DNA of 50,469 nucleotides from Bacteroidota bacterium (GTDB taxonomy: Bacteria; Bacteroidota; Bacteroidia; Chitinophagales; Chitinophagaceae). The translations under genes were made by a program, and so were the position numbers. A model generated the notes under the pieces. That model ran no database searches, had not been told where the DNA came from, and saw only the letters and a program-made list of their open reading frames with translations. Location: the NCBI GenBank assembly GCA_023430465.1, contig JAEZAM010000021.1, positions 1-50,469 on the forward strand, read 5' to 3'. Shown in pieces: positions 42,186 through 50,268 of the stretch; position 1 is the first letter of the stretch; each line of letters begins with the position of its first letter.

Positions 42186-42761
42186 TTAATTTACCTGGCT
42201 ACCGAAATTGACCTTTGGCGGTTCTTCCATGTGTTTGCGGCTCTCCGTACCGAGGTCGAAGAAGACCTCTCGCTGAAACCCAAAATTGCGGGCCACCAGG
42301 TTCCCTGGAAATGATTCTACTGAATTGTTGTACTCTGTAGTAGCCCCGTTGAAGAATCGTCTGGCGGCTGCAAGTTTGTTTTCGATGTCGCTCAGCTCTT
42401 CCTGCAACTGGAGAAAATTCTGGTTGGCTTTGAGATCGGGATAGGCTTCCACCTGCACTTTCAATCCCTGCAATGCGGCGGTCAGTTGCTGCTCTGCGGC
42501 AATCTTGCTGTCGATGGATCCTGCGTTGATGGCCGCACTACGCGCTTCCGTGACGCGAAGCAGGAGATCTTTTTCATGTGATGCATAGCCCTTGACGGTT
42601 TCGACTAACTGGGGCACAAGATCGTGCCGCTGCCGGAGTTGTACGTCGATATCTGCAAATGCATTCTGGCGGCGGTTGCGCAGTCTGACCAGTGAATTGT
42701 ACAGACCGACAAGCCATAGGATCAGCAGGACGATGATACCGATGACGATGAAGATTGCCAT
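42186..42761 (-). CDS. lemA: LemA-family protein
   Basis: The 191-residue protein begins with a membrane anchor (MAIFIVIGIIVLLILWLVGLY) followed by the helical LemA domain: YNSLVRLRNRRQNAFADIDVQLRQRHDLVPQLVETVKGY, QLTAALQGLKVQVEAYPDLKANQNF, LQEELSDIENKLAAARRFFNGATTEYNN. The role is unknown, but in many bacteria it accompanies HtpX-type proteases. It is the upstream gene of the lemA-M48 operon. Confidence 0.94.
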   Translation of the reverse strand: MAIFIVIGIIVLLILWLVGLYNSLVRLRNRRQNAFADIDVQLRQRHDLVPQLVETVKGYASHEKDLLLRVTEARSAAINAGSIDSKIAAEQQLTAALQGLKVQVEAYPDLKANQNFLQLQEELSDIENKLAAARRFFNGATTEYNNSVESFPGNLVARNFGFQREVFFDLGTESRKHMEEPPKVNFGSQVN

Positions 42762-42793
42762 AAGCGTTGGTTTTAATGTTTAATGAAAGTAAT

Positions 42794-42824
42794 AAAAAAC
42801 GGGGAACTGAATCAGCTCCCCGTT
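42794..42824 (-). terminator. Terminator of the dienelactone-hydrolase-like gene
   Basis: AACGGGGA (42798-42805) and TCCCCGTT (42817-42824) form an 8-bp stem. On the minus strand the A-run 42794-42799 becomes the U-tract, 22 bp past the hydrolase stop. Confidence 0.83.
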
Positions 42825-42845
42825 CCAGCGGTAAATACCGGTTGA

Positions 42846-43673
42846 TTAACGGAAGATCTTCCCAAAGAAGGCTTTCATTTCATTCCAGGAAGCCGAATCC
42901 GCAGCCGCATTATATGCGATGGGAATGTTGAATTTCTTTCCTTTCTCGGTGGCATCCGGATTGGTGAAGGCATGTGTGGCATCATCATATCCCTTAAAGG
43001 TATAAGCGGCACCAACTGAATCCAGTTCGCGTTTGAATTTCTCGAGTTCCATCGGTTTGATGAATGGACCAGAATTGCCGTGGCAGACCATAATATCCGC
43101 CTTTATCTTATTTTTCTCGTCAGGTACGCCAAGGAGATTGCCGTGGAAGCTCACGACGCCATCGAGGTTCTCGCCGAGCCGGGCCAGGTTCAATACCTGG
43201 TTTCCACCAAAGCAATAGCCAATAGCTGCGATCTTCGATGTATCAGCTTTTGGATTGGTCTTTAGTTTTGCCAGGGCGGCATCAAAGCGTCGTTGCATCA
43301 TAGCAGGATCCTGGTAGAAAGGTGTGGCGAGTTTACCCGCATCATCCGGGTTATCAGCAACCTGTCCATTTCCATACATATCCACTACCATCGCTACATA
43401 GCCGAGATCAGCAAGTTGGTCAGCGCGGCCGCGCACATAATCGGTCACACCCCACCATTCAGGTATGATCAGCACAGCAGGCCGGGTATCTTCTGCGTTC
43501 TCATCATACGCGATGTACCCTTTCATCGTCGTACTGTCGCCTTCATAGGTGACAGTTTCTTTCTTGATGCTTGCGGTTTTGGGTGTTTCTTCTTTTTGTT
43601 CGCTGTTATCTGCACTGTTACAGGCATTCAGCACAAGCGCCGTGAGGGCGAGGTAGACTATTCTGTTTCTCAT
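42846..43673 (-). CDS. Dienelactone-hydrolase-family lipoprotein
   Basis: The 275-residue protein has a lipoprotein signal (MRNRIVYLALTALVLNAC, C18), a charged linker, and an alpha/beta-hydrolase of the dienelactone hydrolase type: VLIIPEWWGVTDYVRGRADQLADLGYVAMVVDMYG, nucleophile Cys in GYCFGGNQVL, and His in DATHAFTNP. Cys as nucleophile and the Glu in PEWWG are hallmarks of the family. The real substrate in the envelope is unknown. ATG at 43673 is chosen because the signal begins there; an ATG at 43754 would add 27 residues. Confidence 0.9.
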   Translation of the reverse strand: MRNRIVYLALTALVLNACNSADNSEQKEETPKTASIKKETVTYEGDSTTMKGYIAYDENAEDTRPAVLIIPEWWGVTDYVRGRADQLADLGYVAMVVDMYGNGQVADNPDDAGKLATPFYQDPAMMQRRFDAALAKLKTNPKADTSKIAAIGYCFGGNQVLNLARLGENLDGVVSFHGNLLGVPDEKNKIKADIMVCHGNSGPFIKPMELEKFKRELDSVGAAYTFKGYDDATHAFTNPDATEKGKKFNIPIAYNAAADSASWNEMKAFFGKIFR

Positions 43674-43787
43674 TTCATTTGATTTTGACCCTAAGTTAAT
43701 TAAGAACAATACATAAACGGAGAAGTTGAGCGCAGGTTCACGATCGGTCACCATCTTCGGCGGGAAATTAAAGCAGGATTAATGAGC

Positions 43788-43817
43788 AAAAAAAAGTGCA
43801 GCCTGGAAAGACTGCAC
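43788..43817 (-). terminator. Terminator of the T9SS-sorted surface protein gene
   Basis: GTGCAG (43796-43801) and CTGCAC (43812-43817) form the stem; the A-run 43788-43795 supplies the U-tract on the minus strand, 24 bp past the stop. Confidence 0.78.
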
Positions 43818-43840
43818 CTGACGTAGAAAATGAGAAAAAC

Positions 43841-45274
43841 CTAGTTTATGATAAATGATTGCGTGATCTGTTCTGCGCCATCCTGCCATACCAGGTGATA
43901 GAGACCTGCACCGAAGCCAGACAGATTGATAGCAGACTGGTCGCTGTTTCTGTTGACGCTCAGTTGCTTTACCAGCTTGCCATTTGAATGGTAGAGCCTG
44001 ATGGTGCCGCCAGTGTTGGCTTCGTGAAAAACGGTGATCTGTGTGGTGGCCGGGTTAGGATACAATGACATCTTGCGGGTTTTGTTATGGATTTGTAGCT
44101 GGATTGTCTTGCTGAATGTCTGCTGACCATCGCGGTCGACCATACGGAGGCGGTAATAATGAATGCCGTTGGCGGGGTTCAGGTCTGTTGCTGTATAATG
44201 CTGGCGATTACTTGCATCACCGGCGGCTTGCACAGTAGCGACGGCCGAGAATACCTGGTTATCGCTGCTTTTTTCAACGATGAAGTGGGCTGTATTTTTT
44301 TCACTGTAAGTGTTCCAGTTAAGGACGGCGTTCGCGCCCTGTTGTTTGACCGTAAAGTCTCCCAACTTTACCGGAAGAACTGAAGTCAGGTTCATCGTTC
44401 GGTTGTTGTATGCTGCAAAAGCAACATCACTCTGACCGGAAAGGTTGACCCGGAATTTTTGAACGAGTTGGTAGTTGGCAGTGGTGATGCCAAAGTCCGA
44501 AAGGTCAGCCGCCCAGAGACGCATGGGTCTGTCGGTGTTTATGAAACCGGCGCTGATGGTGCGCGGCCTTATGTTTGCGTTGTAGAAGTCCGCAGTCCAG
44601 TTGGCAACGGGAGGGATGTTCGTGAATACAATGTCTTTATGATTACCAACGATATTGCCTTGTGCGTCGATCAGGGCATAACGGTCAGTGGAGCCGCTAG
44701 GATCGGCCACCTGTGTGACGATGATATCGGGAATGCCGTCGCCAATGTGTTCCGGCCGGATATTATTAACGAAGAATGTAAGTGTGCCCGATGGAAGATT
44801 GGCGACACAAGTGCCGATGTTCAGCCCTTTGATCCCATCAGTCATGTACGTGACGATGTCTTCTTCGGGAGTTACGCCCGCGCCGTTCGTGATGCCATCA
44901 GCCAACTGACCAAGCCCTATCTTGGTGTTGCTGTTAACGACACTGCTGACCATGTCTACAGGAAGTGCCCAGAAATCTCCGGAGGTAAATGTTTCACCCG
45001 CAGCGGTCAGCTTCGAATCATTAACTCCTGTAGAAAACTGCCGGCCATTGTAAGTAAATGCCAGGAGATTGTGGTTATTAGCGGGTTTGACGCTGTTGAT
45101 GGAAGAAGCGGAACTTTTCCAGAAACCCTGGTAATCTGTGATGACTGAAGTCACAGCCTGCTGAGCGTTTGCGGCGATGGAAAAAATGCTGACAATAACT
45201 GCTACAAGGCCGGTTTTGCACGCTGCGCGGAAAGAGAAAGGCACACAAAGTGCCGACGGGTAAAAAGGGTTCAT
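43841..45274 (-). CDS. Secreted surface protein with T9SS C-terminal sorting domain
   Basis: The 477-residue protein has a long signal peptide ending SIFSIAANA (then Gln), an N-terminal region of about 280 residues with no family I recognise (DIVTYMTDGIKGLNIGTCVANLPSG, GDGIPDIIVTQVADPSG), a fibronectin/Ig-like segment (about 300-395; AVLNWNTYSEKNTAHFIVEKSSDN, GIHYYRLRMVDRDG), and a type A sorting domain (about 400-477; MSLYPNPATTQITVFHE, GAGLYHLVWQDG). It should reach the cell surface through the type IX system. A binding or adhesion role is plausible but unproven. Confidence 0.87.
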   Translation of the reverse strand: MNPFYPSALCVPFSFRAACKTGLVAVIVSIFSIAANAQQAVTSVITDYQGFWKSSASSINSVKPANNHNLLAFTYNGRQFSTGVNDSKLTAAGETFTSGDFWALPVDMVSSVVNSNTKIGLGQLADGITNGAGVTPEEDIVTYMTDGIKGLNIGTCVANLPSGTLTFFVNNIRPEHIGDGIPDIIVTQVADPSGSTDRYALIDAQGNIVGNHKDIVFTNIPPVANWTADFYNANIRPRTISAGFINTDRPMRLWAADLSDFGITTANYQLVQKFRVNLSGQSDVAFAAYNNRTMNLTSVLPVKLGDFTVKQQGANAVLNWNTYSEKNTAHFIVEKSSDNQVFSAVATVQAAGDASNRQHYTATDLNPANGIHYYRLRMVDRDGQQTFSKTIQLQIHNKTRKMSLYPNPATTQITVFHEANTGGTIRLYHSNGKLVKQLSVNRNSDQSAINLSGFGAGLYHLVWQDGAEQITQSFIIN

Positions 45275-45311
45275 TCGGGGTACGTTTTCTTCTTAGGGAT
45301 CGAATCGGATG

Positions 45312-45319
45312 CAAAGTTA
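45312..45319 (-). promoter_or_regulatory. -7 promoter element for the T9SS-sorted surface protein
   Basis: On the minus strand it reads TAACTTTG, a full match to TAnnTTTG, giving a leader of about 33 nt. The rest of the 310-bp divergent gap is AT-rich apart from the hairpin at 45533-45561. Confidence 0.5.
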
Positions 45320-45532
45320 ATTTCCTTCGTGGTTTTTCATAGCTTTTTGCGAGGTATTTACTAACCGTAAAAATACGATGATGTGGAATGGTGATTGTAA
45401 CTGGCTAATAAACAATAACTAAACGATGTTATACCATCGGAAAAACACGGTCAGATTTTTTGGAAAAATCATCGTTTCAAAATTTGCCAGCGGAAACTAA
45501 GGGTAAAATCCGATGCGAGAAGTAATTTTCCG

Positions 45533-45565
45533 AGGGTAGTTTTCACTGCCGGTGAAACCCTTTTG
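45533..45565 (+). other. Hairpin upstream of prfB
   Basis: AGGGT...TTCAC (45533-45545) can pair with GTGAA..ACCCT (45552-45561), with a small bulge, followed by TTTTG. It ends just before the prfB -7 element. It may terminate a short upstream transcript or act as an operator; nothing upstream on this strand looks like a gene. Confidence 0.35.
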
Positions 45566-45572
45566 ATTTCCC

Positions 45573-45580
45573 TACATTTG
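45573..45580 (+). promoter_or_regulatory. -7 promoter element of prfB
   Basis: TACATTTG matches TAnnTTTG and is only 4 bp from the prfB ATG, so transcription would start at or next to the start codon and the mRNA would be nearly leaderless. No clear -33 element is visible. Confidence 0.5.
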
Positions 45581-45584
45581 CACC

Positions 45585-46677
45585 ATGACAATCGAAAAAT
45601 TACAAGATATGCGGTCCCGCATTGCCGGGGTAAGGAGGTTTCTTTGACGTCGCTAACCGACAACAAAAAATCGCCGAAGAAAAGCAACTCTCTCTAAGTC
45701 CGGGTTTCTGGGACGATAACAAGCGTGCCACTGAAATACTCAAGAGTATCAAGCTCAACGAGTATTGGGTGAAATTATTCGAGACCGCTGAAACAGCGGT
45801 CGAGGATTTTGCTGTGTTGTTTGAGTTCTGGAAGGCAGGTGATGCTACCGAACAGGAAACCCAGGAGGCCTACCAGGCCGCTCTTGATCTGCTTGATGAC
45901 GCGGAATTCAAAGCTACACTCAACGAACCCGAAGACGAACTGCCTGCAGTATTACAGATCAATTCCGGTGCCGGTGGAACGGAAAGCCAGGATTGGGCGG
46001 AAATGCTTGCCCGTATGTACAGGATGTACGGGGAGAAGCAGGGATGGAAAGTAACGGAGCTCGACTGGGTGGCCGGTGACGGCGCAGGTATTAAGACCGC
46101 CACGTTGCAGTTTGATGGGCCCTTTGCTTATGGCTTTTTGAAAGCTGAGAGCGGTGTTCACCGGTTAGTCCGGATCTCGCCATTCGACAGCAATGCCCGA
46201 AGACATACCAGTTTCGTATCCGTATTCGTCTACCCGCTGGTGGACGATACCATTCACATCGAGATAAATCCTGCGGATGTAAAAATGGAAACCTCGCGAA
46301 GCGGTGGTGCGGGCGGACAGAATGTAAATAAGGTGGAAACCAAGGTGCAGTTGACCCACCTTCCAACCGGTATCGTGGTTGTTTGCCAGCAGGACAGGTC
46401 GCAGCTTGGTAACAGGGAGCGGGCGATGGAAATGCTGAAAAGCAGGTTGTATGAGCTTGAACTCCGCAAACGCAATGAGCTGAAAGATGCGGTAAACAGC
46501 ACCAAGAAAAAGATCGAGTGGGGCAGCCAGATACGCAGCTATGTTTTCCATCCATATAAAATGATCAAGGATCACCGCACGGACTACGAAGTGGGCAATG
46601 TGCAACCCGTGATGGACGGTGAACTTGATGGCTTCATCAAAGCATACCTTATGAGTGAGAAAGAGAATGCAGGTTAA
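45585..46677 (+). CDS. prfB: Peptide chain release factor 2, expressed by programmed +1 frameshift
   Basis: RF2 ends translation at UGA and UAA. Frame 1 runs from ATG 45585 for 20 codons to an in-frame UGA at 45645-45647. The site AGGAGG (45633-45638), TTT, CTT, TGA, C matches the classical RF2 autoregulatory frameshift, with the same spacing. Slipping forward at CTT resumes with GAC at 45646 and gives a 363-residue protein, the usual RF2 length. SPF (198-200), which reads UGA, and GGQ (243-245), which triggers peptide release, are both present. Low RF2 makes the ribosome pause at UGA and shift, so synthesis is self-limiting. P5C dehydrogenase follows after 30 bp. Confidence 0.97.
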
Positions 46678-46707
46678 ATCAGAACAATCATTTGAAAATA
46701 TACTTCC

Positions 46708-48339
46708 ATGAGTCTCGGAACATTTTCCTATCCATTACCAGCAAATGAACCGGTATTGTCTTATGCACCGGGTTCGCCAGAAAAGAAAAGACTGAAAGAA
46801 GTGCTGGCAGAGTTGAAGCAACAGCAGCTTGACATCCCCATGTATATTGGCGGTAAGGAGATAAGAACTGGTAAAACAAAAGCGATCCATCCTCCGCATG
46901 AGATCAAACATACCCTGGGCCATTTCCATGAAGGAGACCGGGCGCATGTGGAGCAGGCCATCGCTGCTGCGCTCGATGCGCGGGAGAGCTGGGCGGCGCT
47001 GAGCTGGGAAAATCGTGCAGCTATCTTTTTACGTGCGGCTGATCTGATTGCTAATAAGTACCGGCCGTACATGAATGCCACGACCATGCTTGGGCAGAGC
47101 AAGAATGCCTTCCAGGCAGAGATAGACGCGGCTTGTGAGCTCATCGATTTCCTTCGTTTCAATGTTCATTTCCTGAGCGACATATATCGTCAGCAGCCAA
47201 TAAGCGGACCGGGTATGCATAATCGCATGGAGTATCGTCCGCTGGAAGGATTTGTGTTGGCCGTGACGCCATTCAATTTCACTGCTATCGGAGGCAATCT
47301 GCCAACATCGGCTGCCCTGTGCGGTAACGTGGTGGTATGGAAACCCGCGAATACACAGGTGTATTCCGCACAGATGTTCATGCGTGTGTTGCAGGAGGCT
47401 GGTTTGCCGGCAGGCGTTATCAACCTGATCTATGTTGACGGGCCGACGCTGGGTGATGTTTGTTTCAATCACCGTGATTTTGCAGGCGTGCATTTTACGG
47501 GCTCAACCGGCGTATTCAATAATATGTGGGAGACGATCGGGAAGAACATGTCCAGGTATCGTTCTTATCCCCGGATAGTGGGGGAGACAGGCGGTAAGGA
47601 TTTCGTGGTGGCCCATCACACTGCCGATCCAAAGGTGGTGGCTACAGCCTTGCTGCGCGGGGCTTTCGAGTTCCAGGGGCAAAAATGTTCTGCAGCCTCG
47701 AGGGCATACATCCCGTCCAACCTTGCAGCGGAGGTAAAGCGTTTGCTGGTGGAAGGAATCCAAAGTTTCAGGATCGGATCCGTGGAGACTTTCAGCAATT
47801 TTATCAATGCCGTGATCGATGAAAAGAGTTTTGATAAGATCGCAACGTACATCGATAACGCGAAGAAAGATCCTGCTGTGGAGATATGGGCGGGTGGAAC
47901 ATACGATAAATCAGAAGGCTTTTTCATACACCCCACAGTGATCGAGGCAAAGGATCCGAAGTATGTAACGATGTGTGAGGAAATTTTCGGGCCGGTGCTG
48001 ACAGTTCATGTATATCCTGAAAATGATTTCGAAAAGACATTGGCGCTGGTGGATGACACATCACCCTATGCGCTTACAGGTTCGGTGATAGCACAGGATC
48101 GCACGGCTGTAGAGCTGGCTGTAAACAAACTTCGTCATGCAGCGGGTAATTTTTATATCAATGACAAGCCTACGGGTGCGGTAGTAGGCCAGCAACCATT
48201 TGGTGGTGCGCGCGCCAGCGGAACGAATGATAAGGCCGGCAGCATTCTTAACCTGTATAGATGGCTGAGTGCCCGTACGATCAAGGAGACATATAGTCCG
48301 CCAACGGAGTATGCTTATCCGTTTATGAAAGAAGATTAG
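46708..48339 (+). CDS. pruA: L-glutamate gamma-semialdehyde (1-pyrroline-5-carboxylate) dehydrogenase
   Basis: The 543-residue aldehyde dehydrogenase has the P5CDH-specific N-terminus (PLPANEPVLSYAPGSPEKKRLKEVL), VTPFNFTAIGGNLPTSAALCGNVVVWKPA, the general-base Glu in VGETGGKDF (E293), the nucleophile C327 in QGQKCSAASR, and a cofactor/closure motif CEEIFGPVL. It oxidises glutamate semialdehyde to glutamate with NAD, the second step of proline breakdown. No proline dehydrogenase gene is in the window, so the two steps are not fused here. It may share the prfB transcript. Confidence 0.95.
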   Translation: MSLGTFSYPLPANEPVLSYAPGSPEKKRLKEVLAELKQQQLDIPMYIGGKEIRTGKTKAIHPPHEIKHTLGHFHEGDRAHVEQAIAAALDARESWAALSWENRAAIFLRAADLIANKYRPYMNATTMLGQSKNAFQAEIDAACELIDFLRFNVHFLSDIYRQQPISGPGMHNRMEYRPLEGFVLAVTPFNFTAIGGNLPTSAALCGNVVVWKPANTQVYSAQMFMRVLQEAGLPAGVINLIYVDGPTLGDVCFNHRDFAGVHFTGSTGVFNNMWETIGKNMSRYRSYPRIVGETGGKDFVVAHHTADPKVVATALLRGAFEFQGQKCSAASRAYIPSNLAAEVKRLLVEGIQSFRIGSVETFSNFINAVIDEKSFDKIATYIDNAKKDPAVEIWAGGTYDKSEGFFIHPTVIEAKDPKYVTMCEEIFGPVLTVHVYPENDFEKTLALVDDTSPYALTGSVIAQDRTAVELAVNKLRHAAGNFYINDKPTGAVVGQQPFGGARASGTNDKAGSILNLYRWLSARTIKETYSPPTEYAYPFMKED

Positions 48340-48371
48340 ACAATGGGTAGTGCTGAATGAGCGTAAGGAGT

Positions 48372-48419
48372 TTCCCGCAAAGACGCAAAATGAGCAAAGA
48401 TGCAAAGAACCTTTGCGTC
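48372..48419. repeat. CGCAAAGA-type direct and inverted repeat
   Basis: Four degenerate units around GCAAAG (48376-48408) are followed by their inverse; GACGCAAA (48382-48389) pairs perfectly with TTTGCGTC (48412-48419). It lies at the start of the 392-bp gap between pruA and the TM2 gene. The rest of that gap is AT-rich with no gene or terminator I trust. Confidence 0.6.
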
Positions 48420-48731
48420 ACTTACATTCTTAGTGCTTTTCCGTGAAATTTTGTTAGTGTTTCTCGCTTACAGTTCATGTACCGAAAAACGCATTTCAGT
48501 CGAATTGCATGAGCTGCCCCCTATACGTTTATTAAGTTTGCCCTGCAATAAAGGAAACACTTGTAATTCGGTAAGAATCAAGATTATCGTAGCGTTTTTT
48601 CTGATCTGAAATTTTGTTTCTTATAAATTTTTCCTTTTTTTTACGCCGGAATGACGCCGAAATCCAGAACAGCAGGCGGAGTATGCTGAAAATCCGAAGA
48701 GTAAGCAAAAAAACCAAAAACTAACTGTATC

Positions 48732-49220
48732 ATGAAGTTATTCAAGAGCCTCAGGTATGTCATTGCTTCTGCGGGTGTAGTGGTATTGCTCACTTCTGCA
48801 ATTCCAGCATCCAAAGATCCTATTCCTGCTGAGCGCGTGAAGGCGGCTACTACTGCGCTTGACGTTGCTGCAAAAGATGGCAAGGTTTCTTACACAGAGC
48901 TGAAGAACATCGCTACTGATCTGAAAGGTCAGAAACTCACACTGAAAGAAAAGATTGCGCTGAAAGTTTTCGGCAAAAAGATCGCTTCAAAGAGCAACGC
49001 TGCTCCTTACGCTGCAGGTAAATCACAATTGATCGCGCTGATCCTTGTACTGGTTGTTGGTGGTCTCGGTATTCACCGTTTCTACCTTGGCTATACATGG
49101 CAGGGTATTGTTCAACTCCTGACCCTTGGTGGTTGCGGTGTTTGGGCACTGATCGATCTTATCCGCATCATCATGGGTACATTGAAGCCCAAGGATGGCG
49201 AATATGAGACTACTCTCTAA
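48732..49220 (+). CDS. TM2-domain membrane protein with signal-like N-terminus
   Basis: The 162-residue protein has an N-terminal hydrophobic segment (residues 8-26) that could be a signal or anchor, a Lys-rich helical region (30-90), and a C-terminal TM2 domain (about 97-150) with two hydrophobic helices around GLGIHRFYLGYTWQGIVQLLTLGGCGVWALIDLI. TM2 proteins have no agreed function. A strong terminator follows, yet the DUF2752 gene begins right after it, and these two families often sit together in this phylum. Confidence 0.88.
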   Translation: MKLFKSLRYVIASAGVVVLLTSAIPASKDPIPAERVKAATTALDVAAKDGKVSYTELKNIATDLKGQKLTLKEKIALKVFGKKIASKSNAAPYAAGKSQLIALILVLVVGGLGIHRFYLGYTWQGIVQLLTLGGCGVWALIDLIRIIMGTLKPKDGEYETTL

Positions 49221-49230
49221 TTGATTCAAC

Positions 49231-49263
49231 GAGGTTCCGGTTAATCCGGAACCTCTATTTTTT
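49231..49263 (+). terminator. Strong terminator between TM2 and DUF2752 genes
   Basis: GAGGTTCCGG (49231-49240), loop TTAAT, CCGGAACCTC (49246-49255) is a perfect 10-bp stem, followed by TATTTTTT. It ends 3 bp before the DUF2752 start codon. Confidence 0.9.
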
Positions 49264-49266
49264 CCT

Positions 49267-49587
49267 ATGCGACTGAGATATTATTTTACCATTGCCCGGT
49301 TATTGTTCATCATCCTCGTGCCACCGGTGTTGTTGTTGCTCCCCGCAACTTTTTTCGATAATGGTAACTCGGTCTGTCTCTCCAAAGTTTTCTTTGATTT
49401 TGAATGCCTGGCCTGTGGTATGACGCGTGCCAGCATGCATCTTATCCATCTTGACTTTGAGGAAGCCTATGCGTATAACATGATGAGCTTTATTGTTGTG
49501 CCTCTGCTGGCGATCGTGTGGATACAATGGTTCCGTAAGGAGTATAAGCTGTTCAAGCGTTACAGGGCGGCGTTCGCAGCAGCGTAG
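49267..49587 (+). CDS. DUF2752 membrane protein
   Basis: The 106-residue protein has two hydrophobic segments (about 8-28 and 70-88) and the family signature FECLACGMTRA near residues 44-54, with two Cys and a Met-Thr-Arg. The function is unknown. It starts 3 bp after a strong terminator, so its expression needs read-through from the TM2 gene or an unseen promoter within the TM2 gene's 3' end. Confidence 0.85.
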   Translation: MRLRYYFTIARLLFIILVPPVLLLLPATFFDNGNSVCLSKVFFDFECLACGMTRASMHLIHLDFEEAYAYNMMSFIVVPLLAIVWIQWFRKEYKLFKRYRAAFAAA

Positions 49588-49594
49588 CTAGTGT

Positions 49595-49685
49595 GAAGTG
49601 CGGAGTTGTTCAACCTCCCTTCGACAGGCTCAGCGCAAGCAGGGCGAAGAACTTCAACCTCAGCCTCAACCTCAACCTCCACCTC
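49595..49685. repeat. GAAGTGCGGAG copy plus CCTCAA array next to pyrR
   Basis: GAAGTGCGGAG at 49595-49605 is identical to the outer arms at 2078 and 23962. CTTCGACAGGCTCAG (49620-49634) follows, a palindrome type common in intergenic DNA of this phylum, with GGGCGAAG at 49643-49650 as its inverse. Tandem CCTCAA/CCTCAG hexamers fill 49655-49681, ending at the pyrR stop. Confidence 0.75.
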
Positions 49686-49688
49686 GCT

Positions 49689-50213
49689 TCAATCCGTAAT
49701 CACCACTTCATCTCTTTCATCTTTTTCTTTCCAGTAAACTTTTACTTTCTGCGATACGATGGAATCGACTGATTTGCCCACGTAGTCGGGTTGTATGGGT
49801 AATTCGCGGCTGTAACGGCGGTCGATCAGCACACAAAGCTCTACCCGTGCGGGCCGTCCGAAGTCGAGCAGGGCATCCATTGCAGCACGTATTGTGCGAC
49901 CGGTATAGAGGACATCATCGATGAGCACTACTTTTTTTCCTTCAACGGAGAAGGGGATATCGGTCTGGTTGGCGATGTGCAACTGCTTGCGGATATCATC
50001 CCTGTAAAAAGTGATATCGAGCCGGCCATAGGGAATTTCGATACCGGGAAATTCTTTCCGGATAGCTGCAACCAGTCTGTCAGAAACAAAAACTCCGCGC
50101 GGCTGAAGGCCAATAAGAACAGTGTTGCCGTTATCGGTACCGGATTCCAGCACCTGGTGGGCCAGCCTGCGGATAGTAAGAGATAATTGTGCTTCTGTAA
50201 GGATCGATTTCAC
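49689..50213 (-). CDS. pyrR: PyrR-type phosphoribosyltransferase
   Basis: The 174-residue type I phosphoribosyltransferase has the PRPP-binding loop VVLIDDVLYTGRTIRAAMDAL and PyrR features (TEAQLSLTIRRLAHQVLE, IGLQPRGVFVSDRLV, YGRLDITFYRDDIR). In Gram-positives PyrR regulates pyr operon mRNA and also makes UMP from uracil; outside them regulation is less certain. The start is GTG at 50211-50213; the reading frame upstream has a stop (TAA) before any ATG. A 36-bp dyad covers the start region (50213-50248). No pyr gene is visible in the window. Confidence 0.92.
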   Translation of the reverse strand: MKSILTEAQLSLTIRRLAHQVLESGTDNGNTVLIGLQPRGVFVSDRLVAAIRKEFPGIEIPYGRLDITFYRDDIRKQLHIANQTDIPFSVEGKKVVLIDDVLYTGRTIRAAMDALLDFGRPARVELCVLIDRRYSRELPIQPDYVGKSVDSIVSQKVKVYWKEKDERDEVVITD

Positions 50214-50248
50214 CCGGATAAATTTTTGTAAAAATAGTTATCCGCGGG
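50213..50248. promoter_or_regulatory. Dyad overlapping the pyrR GTG start
   Basis: CCCGGATAA (50213-50221) pairs with TTATCCGCGGG (50238-50248) with a small bulge, and inner TTTTT and AAAAA tracts extend the stem. In the pyrR mRNA the hairpin reaches the first base of the GTG start, so it could control initiation; as DNA it could be an operator. Confidence 0.5.
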
Positions 50249-50268
50249 TCAAAAAGAACAGGCGGTGT

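Noticed and set aside
44459..45148. 229-codon plus-strand frame inside the T9SS-sorted protein gene
   Set aside because: The opposite strand encodes a signal peptide and a sorting domain; the plus frame has no family features.
45769..46677. prfB annotated as starting at 45769 (302 residues)
   Set aside because: This ignores the programmed frameshift; the upstream frame from 45585 with CTTTGAC restores the usual RF2 length and N-terminal domain.
48400..48609. 69-codon plus-strand frame in the pruA-TM2 gap
   Set aside because: It begins inside a repeat, has no signal, family or promoter support and unusual composition.
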